NCBI GenBank assembly: GCA_009779405.1
Contig: WREI01000023.1
Span: 1-33,037, forward strand
Source of the DNA: Clostridiales bacterium
GTDB taxonomy: Bacteria > Bacillota > Clostridia > Christensenellales > CAG-138
Direction of reading: 5' to 3'
Length of the DNA: 33,037 nt
The position numbers and the translations under genes are program-made. Below, in pieces: positions 16,602 to 24,276 of this stretch (positions within the stretch are counted from its first letter, which is position 1; the number at the start of each line of letters is the position of its first letter). The notes under the pieces are model-generated. The model was not told the DNA's origin. It searched no databases and worked only from the letters and a program-made list of their open reading frames with translations.

Positions 16602-17357
16602 TCATTTATGCGCGGGCTTGCGTTGCAGAATTGTGTGCAAAAGGACCAAGGATGCGGCAAGACTTGCAACGCTTGCGAGGACGCGGTAATACAGAACCTG
16701 ACGACCAAGAAAGCTGAGCGCGACGAAGAGCAGGGCCAGGAGGGCGTATTTGGTCCAGGGGGCGTCCCTGAGGGCGGCGATTTTTCGGATTTCTTTGCGC
16801 AGATTGCGGCGGGACGGCCTGTTTGCGCGGGCAAGGCGATCGATGGCCGCGTCCGTGGGTTCGGGGATGCGCGCGAGCTGCATCAGGACGTCCGCATCGG
16901 TGATTTCGATGCATAGCGCCTGCCGCGCGAGGAAGCGGGCGCAGGCGGGCTCGGGGACGCTTGTCGTGCAGATGCGGAGGGGGGTATTGTCCGCCTTTTG
17001 CAGTTGCGGGAGAATCTGGTCGAGGGTGAGCGGGGCTTCCTGCTGGAAGAGGAGTATGGTCTCGCCCGGGAATGCGGCGCGCAGGCGGGCCAGCAACCCG
17101 GCGCGGGGGCTCAGCAGCAGCGCGTCCCGGCGCAGGCGCGCGCGCAGACCCTCCCGTTCACGCGCGGCCAATCGGCTGCGGCGGTATGCGCGCAGGCAGA
17201 ACAGGGCGGCGGCGAATAGCAGCGCCGCGACAACGGAGAGCGGCACGCGCGCGGGATGCGTATATAACAGGATATATGTGCCTGCCCAGAGGAGGAGGGT
17301 GGTGAAGCTGAGGTCGAGGGTGTGGAGGAGGGGGTGGCGGTGAGGTTTATAGGGCAT
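16602..17357 (-). CDS. Membrane protein with N- and C-terminal helix pairs, unknown function
   Basis: 251 residues, family not recognised. Two hydrophobic stretches lie near the N-terminus (SFTTLLLWAGTYILLY and LSVVAALLFAAALFCL). A soluble, Arg- and Leu-rich middle of about 140 residues follows. Two more hydrophobic stretches end the protein (YALLALLFVALSFLG and VLASVASLAASLVLLHTIL). I chose the ATG at 17357 (MPYKPHRHPLLHTLDLSF), with AAAGG 7 nt upstream, because the upstream open frame is MITE sequence. It is divergent from nadD-yqeK and upstream of the protease. No catalytic motif is visible. Confidence 0.7.
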   Translation of the reverse strand: MPYKPHRHPLLHTLDLSFTTLLLWAGTYILLYTHPARVPLSVVAALLFAAALFCLRAYRRSRLAAREREGLRARLRRDALLLSPRAGLLARLRAAFPGETILLFQQEAPLTLDQILPQLQKADNTPLRICTTSVPEPACARFLARQALCIEITDADVLMQLARIPEPTDAAIDRLARANRPSRRNLRKEIRKIAALRDAPWTKYALLALLFVALSFLGRQVLYYRVLASVASLAASLVLLHTILQRKPAHK

Positions 17358-17373
17358 GAGACGGCCTTTCGCG

Positions 17374-17520
17374 AAGTAATAAGTAATAGGTAATAATGCA
17401 GAGATGTGGTGAGAAATGCTCCGCATTTCGTTCTTTATATTTTCTTGAATCCTGCCTGTCGTGCAAGCTCTCTGCCCTCCGCACAAGTGCGGAGGTTGCA
17501 TCTATTACTTCTTACTTCTC
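17374..17520. repeat. MITE-like element, copy A (147 bp)
   Basis: Ends AAGTAATAAGTAATAGGTAA and ...TCTATTACTTCTTACTTCT are imperfect inverted repeats. Inside are two hairpins, GAAATGC/GCATTTC and CCTCCGCAC/GTGCGGAGG. Its reverse complement aligns along most of its length with copy C (24277-24412) and, without the second hairpin, with copy B (20115-20240). It has no coding capacity. It lies in the divergent control region between the membrane protein gene and nadD-yqeK. Confidence 0.8.
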
Positions 17521-17524
17521 ATTC

Positions 17525-17554
17525 TTGCCACCCGACCGATTCTTATACTATAAT
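17525..17554 (+). promoter_or_regulatory. Promoter of nadD-yqeK, start site at the start codon
   Basis: -35 TTGCCA (17525-17530), 18-bp spacer, -10 TATAAT (17549-17554). The ATG follows 6 nt after the -10, so transcription should start at or within a base or two of the start codon. No ribosome site would be present. The -35 lies 5 bp outside MITE copy A. Confidence 0.65.
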
Positions 17555-17560
17555 AGGCGC

Positions 17561-18724
17561 ATGAATGATACTCGTTTGAAAATCGGCGTGCTGGGGGGGA
17601 GCTTCCAGCCCGTGCACAGGGGGCATGTGGAGATGGCGCGCGGCGCGCGGGATGCGCTGGAGCTGGATATCGTGCTGCTGGTGCCTGCGCGAGAGCCGCC
17701 CCACAAAGCCCTGCCCGGCGGGGCGACGGACGCGCAGAGATTAGCGATGCTGCGGCGCGTTTGCGCGCGGGAGCCGGGCCTGCGCCCGGAGGATATGGAA
17801 CTGTGCCGCGAGGGGCCGAGCTATACGGCGGATACACTGCGCGCATTGCGGGAGCGCTATCCCGGGGCGCTGCTGTATTTTGTGATGGGCGAGGATATGC
17901 TGTCTACCTTTGCCGACTGGCATGCGCCGGACGAGGTTGCGGCGCTGGCGGAGCTCGTGGCATTTGCGCGCGGAGAGGACAGCGATTTGGAAGCCGCGGC
18001 GGAAGCGGCGCGCGCGGAGTTTGGTGCGCGGGTGACCTGCCTGCCGCCCGTCGGGGCATATTCCAGCACGGAGATACGCGAACGCCTGTTTGCCGGGCGG
18101 CCCGTGGACGCCTTGCTGCCGTCCTGTGTGGACAAGCATATATATGAGGAAGGATTGTATTTGCCCGAAGCGGAGCGGGCGCTCTTTGAGACCGTGCGCG
18201 GACGCTTGTCCGCCTATCGCTTTGCGCATACCGTGGGCGTTTGGCGGGAAGCGGCGCGCATGGCGGAGCGATTTGGGCTGGACGGCGGGAAGGCAAGGGT
18301 GGCGGCCTTGTTGCATGATATTGCTAAGGAGATGCGGGAAGAGGAGCTTCGTAGGGGCGGATATTATCCGCCCGCGATGGCAACGGCCTTGTTGCATGCG
18401 CCTGTTGGCGCGGTGATTGCAAGGGAAGAGTTTGGTATTGAAGACCCGGATATTTTGGAAGCGATCGCTTTGCATACGACCGGAGACGCGGATTGCTGTG
18501 ATTTGGCGAAGCTGCTCTTTGCCGCCGACCGCGCCGAAGCGGGGCGCGACCGCCTGCCGCTGGCGAATCGGGAGACCTTAGCAAAAATTCGCGCGGAAAC
18601 GGATCTAAACCGCGCGTATGCCCTTGCGCTTTCCCATAATTTTTGGTATATTCAGAGCAAGGACCTCTCCCCCGCCCCCGCGACGCTGCGCGCGATGGAA
18701 TCGGTGGGCAATGCGCAATCGTAG
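17561..18724 (+). CDS. nadD-yqeK: Nicotinate-nucleotide adenylyltransferase fused to YqeK-type HD phosphohydrolase
   Basis: 387-residue fusion. Residues 1 to about 195 are NadD, which adenylylates nicotinate mononucleotide in NAD synthesis: GVLGGSFQPVHRGHVEMA holds the (H/T)xGH motif and AYSSTEIRERL the ISSTxIR-like motif. Residues from about 205 to the end are an HD-domain YqeK-like hydrolase (Ap4A hydrolase in Firmicutes), with HTVGVW, ALLHDIAKE and the later LHTTGD. In most Firmicutes these are two adjacent genes followed by rsfS; here they are one frame, then rsfS 57 nt on. I chose the ATG at 17561 because NadD begins there; the frame is open upstream only through MITE sequence. A palindromic repeat lies in frame inside the HD domain (18351-18373). 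Confidence 0.93.
   Translation: MNDTRLKIGVLGGSFQPVHRGHVEMARGARDALELDIVLLVPAREPPHKALPGGATDAQRLAMLRRVCAREPGLRPEDMELCREGPSYTADTLRALRERYPGALLYFVMGEDMLSTFADWHAPDEVAALAELVAFARGEDSDLEAAAEAARAEFGARVTCLPPVGAYSSTEIRERLFAGRPVDALLPSCVDKHIYEEGLYLPEAERALFETVRGRLSAYRFAHTVGVWREAARMAERFGLDGGKARVAALLHDIAKEMREEELRRGGYYPPAMATALLHAPVGAVIAREEFGIEDPDILEAIALHTTGDADCCDLAKLLFAADRAEAGRDRLPLANRETLAKIRAETDLNRAYALALSHNFWYIQSKDLSPAPATLRAMESVGNAQS
18351..18373. repeat. GTAGGGGCG-type palindrome inside the yqeK coding region
   Basis: GTAGGGGCGGATA-T-TATCCGCCC lies within the fused gene and encodes about RRGGYYPP (residues 264-271) right after the HD motif helix. It is in a frame that avoids its TAG. It belongs to the same family as the intergenic copies at 5049, 7593 and 9031. 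Confidence 0.75.
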
Positions 18725-18748
18725 GAGTTCGATTTATCGAACCCGCTC
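18722..18748. repeat. Post-stop hairpin of nadD-yqeK
   Basis: Hairpin GTTCGAT-TT-ATCGAAC (18727-18742), flanked by GGA and CCGCTCC, begins 3 nt after the TAG. It resembles the GATTCG/CGAATC hairpins that follow the stop codons at 7079 and 25295. There is no T run, so it is probably not a strong terminator. Confidence 0.5.
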
Positions 18749-18781
18749 CGGTATACATTATTAAAACATAAAGGAGTACCA

Positions 18782-19138
18782 ATGGACAAACCATTCAAAG
18801 ACGTGGCGCTGAAACTCTGCGAAATGCTGTATGACAAGAAGGCGGAGAACATACTGGCCCTGCATGTGGCCGACAAGACCATCATTGCCGATTGGTTTGT
18901 CGTCGCTTCGGGTCGCGCCGCCGTGCAGCTGCGCGCAATGGCTGACGACTTAGAGGAAAAGGCGAAGGATTTGGGGCTCCGCTTGCTGCGCACGGAGGGC
19001 TATTCCGGCGGGCGCTGGATTGTGCTCGACTTTGCCAGCATACTCGTCCACCTCTTTCACCCCGACGAGCGCGCCTTCTATAACATGGAGCGGCTCTGGG
19101 AGGACGGGGAAAATTGCATACCCTATCCCATCGAATAA
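18782..19138 (+). CDS. rsfS: Ribosome silencing factor RsfS
   Basis: 118-residue member of the RsfS/Iojap family. It binds ribosomal protein L14 and blocks subunit joining when nutrients are scarce. Conserved segments are ENILALHVADKTIIADWFVV, the basic stretch RTEGYSGGRWIVLDF, and VHLFHPDERAFYNMERLW at the C-terminal end. Length is normal. AAAGGAG lies 6 nt before the ATG. It follows nadD-yqeK, the usual Firmicute order, and a terminator closes the unit. Confidence 0.95.
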   Translation: MDKPFKDVALKLCEMLYDKKAENILALHVADKTIIADWFVVASGRAAVQLRAMADDLEEKAKDLGLRLLRTEGYSGGRWIVLDFASILVHLFHPDERAFYNMERLWEDGENCIPYPIE

Positions 19139-19145
19139 TTGCCGG

Positions 19146-19183
19146 GAACATTCGCTCTGAATTTTGAACGAATGTTCTTTTTT
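19146..19183 (+). terminator. Terminator after rsfS
   Basis: Hairpin GAACATTCG (19146-19154) with CGAATGTTC (19169-19177), then a run of T. It separates the nadD-rsfS unit from the BMC operon. Confidence 0.88.
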
Positions 19184-19201
19184 GATGAATTTCGATTTTT
19201 C

Positions 19202-19230
19202 TTGACATTTGTAAATGTTTTGTGTAGAAT
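19202..19230 (+). promoter_or_regulatory. Promoter of the BMC operon with overlapping palindrome
   Basis: -35 TTGACA (19202-19207), 17-bp spacer, -10 TAGAAT (19225-19230). The palindrome ACATTT-GT-AAATGT (19205-19218) overlaps the -35 and spacer, a position suited to a repressor. Likely inducers would be deoxyribose phosphates or nucleosides, but no regulator gene is in the window, so this is inference. Confidence 0.75.
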
Positions 19231-19276
19231 ATATGTGTAAAAAATTCAGTCGGGTCAAACCGAAGGAGAAAGATAT

Positions 19277-20116
19277 ATGAACAACCAGCAGATGGAAACT
19301 TTGATCGCCGATATCGTGCGCGAGGTGATGCAGCGCGTGGGGGTGCAGGGCGGTTCGGCACCTGCGGGCGGGGCACAGAATCTCGCCAAGTATATCGATC
19401 ATACGCTCTTGAAGCCCGAAGCGACGAAGGCGGATATCATCAAGGTCTGCGACGAGGCGAAGAAGTATAATACCGCCAGCGTCTGCGTGAACCCGTCCTG
19501 GATCGCACTGGTGGCACAGCAATTGCAGGGCACGACCGTGACGCCCTGCGTCGTCGTGGGCTTCCCGCTCGGCGCGACCTGTCCGCAAGTCAAGGCCGCC
19601 GAGGCCGCCGCCTGCATTGCCCAGGGCGCGCGCGAGGTGGATATGGTGATGAACGTGGGCGCGGCCAAGAGCGGCGAGTGGGACACGGTGCTCAAAGATA
19701 TTGAAGCCGTCGTCGCCGCCTGCCGCGGCAAGGCGACGCTGAAAGTCATTTTGGAATGCTGTCTGCTGACGGACGAGGAGAAGGTGAAGGCCTGCCAGGT
19801 CAGCAAGCTTGCGGGCGCGGATTTTGTGAAGACCAGCACCGGTTTTTCGACGGGCGGCGCGACGGCGGAGGATATACGCCTGATGCGCGCGACCGTCGGC
19901 CCGAACATGGGCGTGAAGGCCAGCGGCGGCGTGCGCACCCGCGAGGATGCCGAGACGATGATCGCGGCGGGCGCGAGCCGCATCGGCGCCAGCTCCAGCA
20001 AGGGCATCGTCGAGGGTGGCGCAGACCTGAAACGCTGCGCAAACTGCGGCAACTGCAAGAACGGCGGGACGAGCTGCCCGACGGGGAATGCGGAACTGCG
20101 GAAGGTGTTGTACTAA
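19277..20116 (+). CDS. deoC: Deoxyribose-phosphate aldolase, microcompartment-targeted, with Cys-rich tail
   Basis: 279 residues; ordinary DeoC is about 220. It cleaves 2-deoxyribose 5-phosphate to glyceraldehyde 3-phosphate and acetaldehyde. The core runs from about 36 ([14 protein letters not shown]) with the Schiff-base Lys185 in [14 protein letters not shown] and Lys214 in VKASGGVRT. Residues 1-22 ([16 protein letters not shown]) form an amphipathic helix like BMC encapsulation peptides, joined by a Gly/Ala-rich linker. The last 27 residues add Cys254, 257, 260 and 267 in a CxxCxxC-x6-CP pattern, which is not part of the usual aldolase. First gene of the BMC operon. An AAGGAG site precedes the ATG. 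Its stop codon overlaps the first bases of MITE copy B. Confidence 0.94.
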   Translation: MNNQQMETLIADIVREVMQRVGVQGGSAPAGGAQNLAKYIDHTLLKPEATKADIIKVCDEAKKYNTASVCVNPSWIALVAQQLQGTTVTPCVVVGFPLGATCPQVKAAEAAACIAQGAREVDMVMNVGAAKSGEWDTVLKDIEAVVAACRGKATLKVILECCLLTDEEKVKACQVSKLAGADFVKTSTGFSTGGATAEDIRLMRATVGPNMGVKASGGVRTREDAETMIAAGASRIGASSSKGIVEGGADLKRCANCGNCKNGGTSCPTGNAELRKVLY

Positions 20117-20240
20117 GTAACAGGTAATAATGCAGAATGCAGAGAAATTGTACGACAGGCTGGCTTACAGAAAATTGAATCCAAGAAATGCGGAGCATTT
20201 CTCACCACTTCTCTGCATTATTACTTATTACCTATTACTT
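20115..20240. repeat. MITE-like element, copy B (126 bp)
   Basis: Ends AAGTAACAGGTAATAATGCA and TGCATTATTACTTATTACCT are imperfect inverted repeats. It contains the GAAATGC/GCATTTC hairpin but lacks the CCTCCGCAC hairpin of copies A and C. It fills almost the whole deoC-pduL gap, starting within the deoC stop codon and ending 17 nt before the pduL start. Confidence 0.8.
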
Positions 20241-20257
20241 CGAAAGATTGAGGGTAC

Positions 20258-21184
20258 ATGCAGTTTGACACTGAACAACTACGCAGGCATATAAGCGACG
20301 CCGTTTGCGAGCGATTCGCGGGGCGCGGGCAGTTTTTTGTACCCGTGGCGAGCAGCAATCGGCATGTGCATTTGTCGCAGGCGCATGTGGAGGCCCTGTT
20401 TGGGGCGCGGCATGCGTTGACGCCCTTGCGGGCGCTGAAACAGCCGGGGCAGTTTGCCTGCCGGGAGCAGGTGACGCTGAAAACGGAGAAGGGCAGTATT
20501 TTACTGCGCGTGGTTGGGCCTGCGCGGGCCGAGACGCAGGCGGAATTGTCCGCGGCGGAAGCCATTAAGTTGGGTTTGCCCGTGCTTGTGCGCATGAGCG
20601 GCGACTTGGCGGGCAGTCCCGGGGCGACTTTGCAGACGGAGAAGGGTGCGGTGCGCATAGAGAGCGGCGTCATCGTCGCGGCGCGTCATCTGCACCTCAG
20701 CGACGCGCAGGCGAAGCTTTACCGCCTGAGGAACGGGGACAGCGTGCGGCTCTTTGCCGAGGGCGCGCGCGGACTGGTATTTGAGAATGTGCAGGTGCGC
20801 TGCGGCGCGGCGCATACCTTGGAAGCGCATATAGATATAGAGGAATGGAACGCCGCCGGTTTGGCGGACGGCGCGGTCTGCCGGATTGAGAAGCAGGTGG
20901 ATACGGCTGCTGATGGGCGTATGTTCCTCGCCGAGCGGGTGGAGGGTTTACAGGGGAATATAGTACCCGCCAAGGAAGCGCCGATTTACGCAACCTCCGG
21001 TATTGTGCGGGAGAAGTTTGCGCGGGGCGCGCTGCCCGAACCCGCAAAGAAAAAGCTGTTGACGGAAGCGGATATCCTGGCCGCGCACGCGCGCGGGGAG
21101 ACGTCCCTCTCCGCAAAGGGATATGTGCTTACGCCGCTGGCCTTGGATCGGGCGAAGCGGATAGGAGTGGAGGTCATCTTATGA
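20258..21184 (+). CDS. pduL: PduL-type phosphate acyltransferase with C-terminal extension
   Basis: 308 residues; classic PduL is about 210. It converts acyl-CoA plus phosphate to acyl phosphate and CoA inside microcompartments, recycling CoA. The metal-binding HxH motifs appear as SSNRHVHLS (His36, His38) and AARHLHLSD (His144, His146), with the conserved VVGPARAETQAELSAAEA between. The N-terminal QLRRHISDAVCERF may be an encapsulation helix. A C-terminal extension of about 95 residues ends LLTEADILAAHARGETSL...YVLTPLALDRAKRIGVEV, a module I have seen on other BMC proteins but cannot assign a role. GAGGG lies just before the ATG. It overlaps the next gene by 4 nt (ATGA). Confidence 0.92.
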   Translation: MQFDTEQLRRHISDAVCERFAGRGQFFVPVASSNRHVHLSQAHVEALFGARHALTPLRALKQPGQFACREQVTLKTEKGSILLRVVGPARAETQAELSAAEAIKLGLPVLVRMSGDLAGSPGATLQTEKGAVRIESGVIVAARHLHLSDAQAKLYRLRNGDSVRLFAEGARGLVFENVQVRCGAAHTLEAHIDIEEWNAAGLADGAVCRIEKQVDTAADGRMFLAERVEGLQGNIVPAKEAPIYATSGIVREKFARGALPEPAKKKLLTEADILAAHARGETSLSAKGYVLTPLALDRAKRIGVEVIL

Positions 21185-21471
21185 TAATCGGACGCGTACA
21201 CGGCACCGTGGTCAGCACGACCAAGTCGCCCAAGCTGGCGGGCTTGAAGCTGCTGCTCGTCGTGCCCATTGAAATTGAGAGTTTCACCGAAAAGGGCGCG
21301 CCGCTCTGCTGTGTGGATACGGTTGGCGCGGGCGACGGCGAGGTCGTGCTCTGCGTCGCCGGTTCCTCCGCGCGGCAGACCGCGATCACCGACGGCAAGC
21401 CCGTGGACGGGTCGATTGTCGCCATTTTGGATCATGTGGATTATAAGGGGACAAGGGTTTTCGAAAAGTAG
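21181..21471 (+). CDS. eutN: BMC-P pentameric vertex protein (EutN/CcmL family), copy 1
   Basis: 96 residues. BMC-P proteins form pentamers that cap the shell vertices. The start MIIGRVHGTVVSTTKSPKLA and the segment VDTVGAGDGEVVLCVAGSSAR are typical of the family. The ATG overlaps the pduL TGA, indicating coupling. Its stop codon TAG is the TAG of a GTAGGGGCG repeat (21468-21480). Two further BMC-P genes lie at the end of the operon. Confidence 0.95.
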   Translation: MIIGRVHGTVVSTTKSPKLAGLKLLLVVPIEIESFTEKGAPLCCVDTVGAGDGEVVLCVAGSSARQTAITDGKPVDGSIVAILDHVDYKGTRVFEK

Positions 21472-21495
21472 GGGCGCAATATGGGCGGCTCCTAT
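21468..21495. repeat. GTAGGGGCG-type repeat, degenerate right arm
   Basis: GTAGGGGCGCAATAT is intact, but the second arm is replaced by GGGCGGCTCC. Its TAG ends the BMC-P gene. A short hairpin GGCTCC-TATA-GGAG follows directly. Confidence 0.6.
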
Positions 21496-21545
21496 AGGAG
21501 ACGCTGTGCCCTCCCCGATCTATATAAATCAGGAGATGTAAGATT

Positions 21546-22943
21546 ATGGCCTTAACCCAATCCGATATAGAGAGAATCGCGAACGAAGTCACGGCGCAGT
21601 TGCGCGGGGGAGCGGTCGGTTCCGCCGAAGACTGGCTCTGCGAGCGGCCCGAGGACGCGGTGCAGATAGCAAAGCGCGCGCAGGATGCTTTGATGGACCT
21701 TTCCTTGCAGAAGCGCGGGGAGATTATTGACGCGATGCGCGAAGCGGCGCGTGCACATGCGGAGGAACTGGCGCGGATGGCGCATGAGGAGACGGGTTAC
21801 GGGCATGTGGGACATAAGATTAAGAAGAATCTTTTAGCCGCGAACCATACGCCGGGGATTGAGGATTTGCAGCCGCGCGCGTTTACCGGGGATGCCGGGT
21901 TGACTTTGGTGGAGCCCGCGCCCTTCGGTGTGATCGGGTCGATTACCCCCTCCACCAACCCGACTTCCACCGTCATCAATAACGCCATTTCCATGATTGC
22001 GGCGGGGAATGCCGTGGTGTTTGCGCCGCATCCCGCCGCCAAGCGCTGTTCCCAGCATGCCATGCGCGTGCTGAACGAGGCGATTGTGCAGGCGAATGGC
22101 CCGCGCTGGCTGATCACCTGCTGCCGCGAGCCCAGCTTGGAGAGCGGGAACGCCATTATGGCGCACCCCGATATCCCCCTGCTCAGCGTCACGGGCGGCG
22201 AAGCCGTGGTCGCCGCCGCGCTGAAGACGACCAAGAAGGTCATCGCCGCGGGGCCGGGCAATCCGCCCGTTATCGTCGACGAGACCGCCATTCTGGCCGA
22301 CGCGGCGCGGAATATCGTCGATGGATGCGGCTTTGACAACAATGTGCTCTGCGTCGCGGAGAAGGAAGTCTTCTGCGTGGATGCCGTGTTTGACGAGCTG
22401 CTGCGCCGTATGGAGGGCGAGGGCGCCTTCCGCATCCACGGCGCGGATATCGATAAAGTGGTGAAGACCTGCCTGATCGAAAAGGACGGCAAGCATATCA
22501 TCAACCGCAAATATGTCGGGCGGGACGCGGCGGTTATATTGCGGGACGCAGGCGTCGCCTTTACGGGCAATCCGCGCATTATTATCGCCGAGGTGCCGAT
22601 AGGGCATCCCTTTATCGAGACCGAGATGCTGATGCCCGTGCTGGGCTGTGCGCGTATGCGGGATTTTGACCAAGCGCTTGAAGCGGCGTACAAGGCCGAG
22701 CACGGCTGCCTGCACTCGGCGCAGATGCACAGCACGAACGTGAAGAATATGAGCCGCGCGGCGCGGCGCATGAACACGACGATTTTCGTCAAAAACGCCC
22801 CTTCGTATGCGGGGTTAGGCTTTGGGGGCGAGGGCTATCCCACGCTGACGATTGCCACGCCTACGGGGGAGGGGTTGACGAGTGCGCGGTCGTTTACGCG
22901 ATCGCGGCGCTGTGTGTTGTATGGGGATTTTAGGATAACATGA
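21546..22943 (+). CDS. CoA-acylating aldehyde dehydrogenase of the BMC type (PduP/EutE-like)
   Basis: 465 residues, normal for PduP/EutE. It oxidises acetaldehyde (or another short aldehyde) with NAD+ and CoA to acyl-CoA. The N-terminal LTQSDIERIANEVTAQLRGG is a typical encapsulation peptide, followed by a linker. The catalytic Cys269 is in FDNNVLCVAEKE. The nucleotide-binding region has GVIGSITPSTNPT and the later VTGGEAVV and AAGPGNPPVIVD. In this operon the substrate is most simply the acetaldehyde made by DeoC. An AGGAG site lies upstream of the ATG. The gene overlaps the next by 4 nt. Confidence 0.94.
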   Translation: MALTQSDIERIANEVTAQLRGGAVGSAEDWLCERPEDAVQIAKRAQDALMDLSLQKRGEIIDAMREAARAHAEELARMAHEETGYGHVGHKIKKNLLAANHTPGIEDLQPRAFTGDAGLTLVEPAPFGVIGSITPSTNPTSTVINNAISMIAAGNAVVFAPHPAAKRCSQHAMRVLNEAIVQANGPRWLITCCREPSLESGNAIMAHPDIPLLSVTGGEAVVAAALKTTKKVIAAGPGNPPVIVDETAILADAARNIVDGCGFDNNVLCVAEKEVFCVDAVFDELLRRMEGEGAFRIHGADIDKVVKTCLIEKDGKHIINRKYVGRDAAVILRDAGVAFTGNPRIIIAEVPIGHPFIETEMLMPVLGCARMRDFDQALEAAYKAEHGCLHSAQMHSTNVKNMSRAARRMNTTIFVKNAPSYAGLGFGGEGYPTLTIATPTGEGLTSARSFTRSRRCVLYGDFRIT

Positions 22944-24268
22944 TGGACGCGAACACGATCCGCAACTTCATAAAGGACGCAGGCGTCGTGGGCGCGGGGG
23001 GCGCGGGCTTCCCCACGCACGTGAAGCTTGCGGCGGCCGCGGATCTGGTGATCGCCAACGGTGCGGAGTGCGAACCGCTCCTGCGCGTGGATCAGCAATT
23101 GATGGCGGCGCACGCGGCGGATTTGCTCTTGGGCCTGTCCCTTGCCATGCAGGCCGTCGGCGCGAAACGTGGGATCGTTGCGACCAAGCACCATTACCAT
23201 GAAGCCGTGGCGGCTTTGGAGGGCGCAATCCATAAAACCGAGGGTGCGGCACTGCATCTGATGGACAGCTATTATCCCGCCGGGGATGAGAAGTCGCTGA
23301 TTTACGAGGTCTGCGGGCGCATAGTCCCCACGGGCAAGCTGCCCTGTGACGTGGGCGTGGTGGTTTGCAATGTCAATACACTGGTGAATATCGCGCGGGC
23401 GAGCCGCGGGGAGCCCGTTACAAAGAAATGGGTGACCGTGGGCGGCGCTGTGGATACGCCCGCCACCTATGAGGTGCCTGTGGGTACTTCGGCAAAAGTT
23501 TTACTGCAATGGTCGGGCGCGCCGCGCAGTATGGCGGACTATACCATACTCGTCGGCGGGCCTTGCATGGGCTATCTGACCGACGATGCGGCGTTTCCCG
23601 TGACCAAGACCACGGGCGGGCTGATTGTGCTGCCCGCCGACCACCCCTATGTGCGCAAACGGCGGGAGGAGAAGCGGCGGCAGATTGCGCTGGCCAAGGC
23701 CGTCTGCTGCCAGTGCAGCCAATGCACCCAGCTCTGCCCGCGCAACGCGCTGGGGCTGAATGTGCAGCCGCACCGCGCGATGCAGGCCGTGAGCACGGGC
23801 AACGGCAAGCTTTTGGGTGACCCGAACGCGGTACTCGCCTGCTGTTCCTGCGGGCTATGCACGAACTACGCCTGCAATTTCGGGCTCGACCCGGCGGGCT
23901 TTATGGCCGACCTGAAAGCCGAACTCGGCAAACAGGGCCTGCGCCCCCAACCCGAGGAAAACCCCGTGGCCGACCTCGCCCAACCGCAAAAGAAGGTGCC
24001 CGTGGCGCGGCTCGTGGCGCGCATGGGGCTGAAAGCCTACGACGTCCCCGCGCCCATGATGCCCGCCAAGGCCGTGCGGCGCGTGCAGCTGCCCCTGCGC
24101 CAGCACATCGGCGCGCCCGCCCGCCCCATCGTCTGCGAAGGCGCCCTCGTGCGCGAGGGAGACCTCGTAGCCGTCATCCCCGAAAAGGCGCTGGGCGCTA
24201 ACCTGCACGCGAGCATTGCGGGGAGGGTTGTTCATGTTGACGGGGATGGAATAACTATTGAGACCTAA
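22940..24268 (+). CDS. pduS: PduS-like NADH-oxidising iron-sulfur flavoprotein
   Basis: 442 residues, RnfC/PduS family. PduS oxidises NADH and is thought to pass electrons out of the shell through PduT. The N-terminal GVVGAGGAGFPTHVKL is the nucleotide/FMN-binding motif. Two [4Fe-4S] motifs are visible: Cys256/259/262/266 (CCQCSQCTQLCP) and Cys301/304/307/312 (CCSCGLCTNYAC). The C-terminal end is a short barrel domain. Translation may begin at 22940 (overlapping the TGA of the aldehyde dehydrogenase) or at the next codon, 22943. It would regenerate NAD+ where no alcohol dehydrogenase is encoded. Confidence 0.92.
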   Translation: MMDANTIRNFIKDAGVVGAGGAGFPTHVKLAAAADLVIANGAECEPLLRVDQQLMAAHAADLLLGLSLAMQAVGAKRGIVATKHHYHEAVAALEGAIHKTEGAALHLMDSYYPAGDEKSLIYEVCGRIVPTGKLPCDVGVVVCNVNTLVNIARASRGEPVTKKWVTVGGAVDTPATYEVPVGTSAKVLLQWSGAPRSMADYTILVGGPCMGYLTDDAAFPVTKTTGGLIVLPADHPYVRKRREEKRRQIALAKAVCCQCSQCTQLCPRNALGLNVQPHRAMQAVSTGNGKLLGDPNAVLACCSCGLCTNYACNFGLDPAGFMADLKAELGKQGLRPQPEENPVADLAQPQKKVPVARLVARMGLKAYDVPAPMMPAKAVRRVQLPLRQHIGAPARPIVCEGALVREGDLVAVIPEKALGANLHASIAGRVVHVDGDGITIET

Positions 24269-24276
24269 AACGCGAG

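Noticed and set aside
10969-16689. A 1906-codon open frame on the plus strand, opposite the protease
   Set aside because: It is the mirror of a GC-rich coding sequence; the minus strand has a signal peptide, catalytic motifs, promoter, ribosome site and terminator, while the plus frame has no recognisable domain.
17396-17560. An N-terminal extension of nadD-yqeK
   Set aside because: It is read from MITE copy A and the promoter; NadD starts at 17561.
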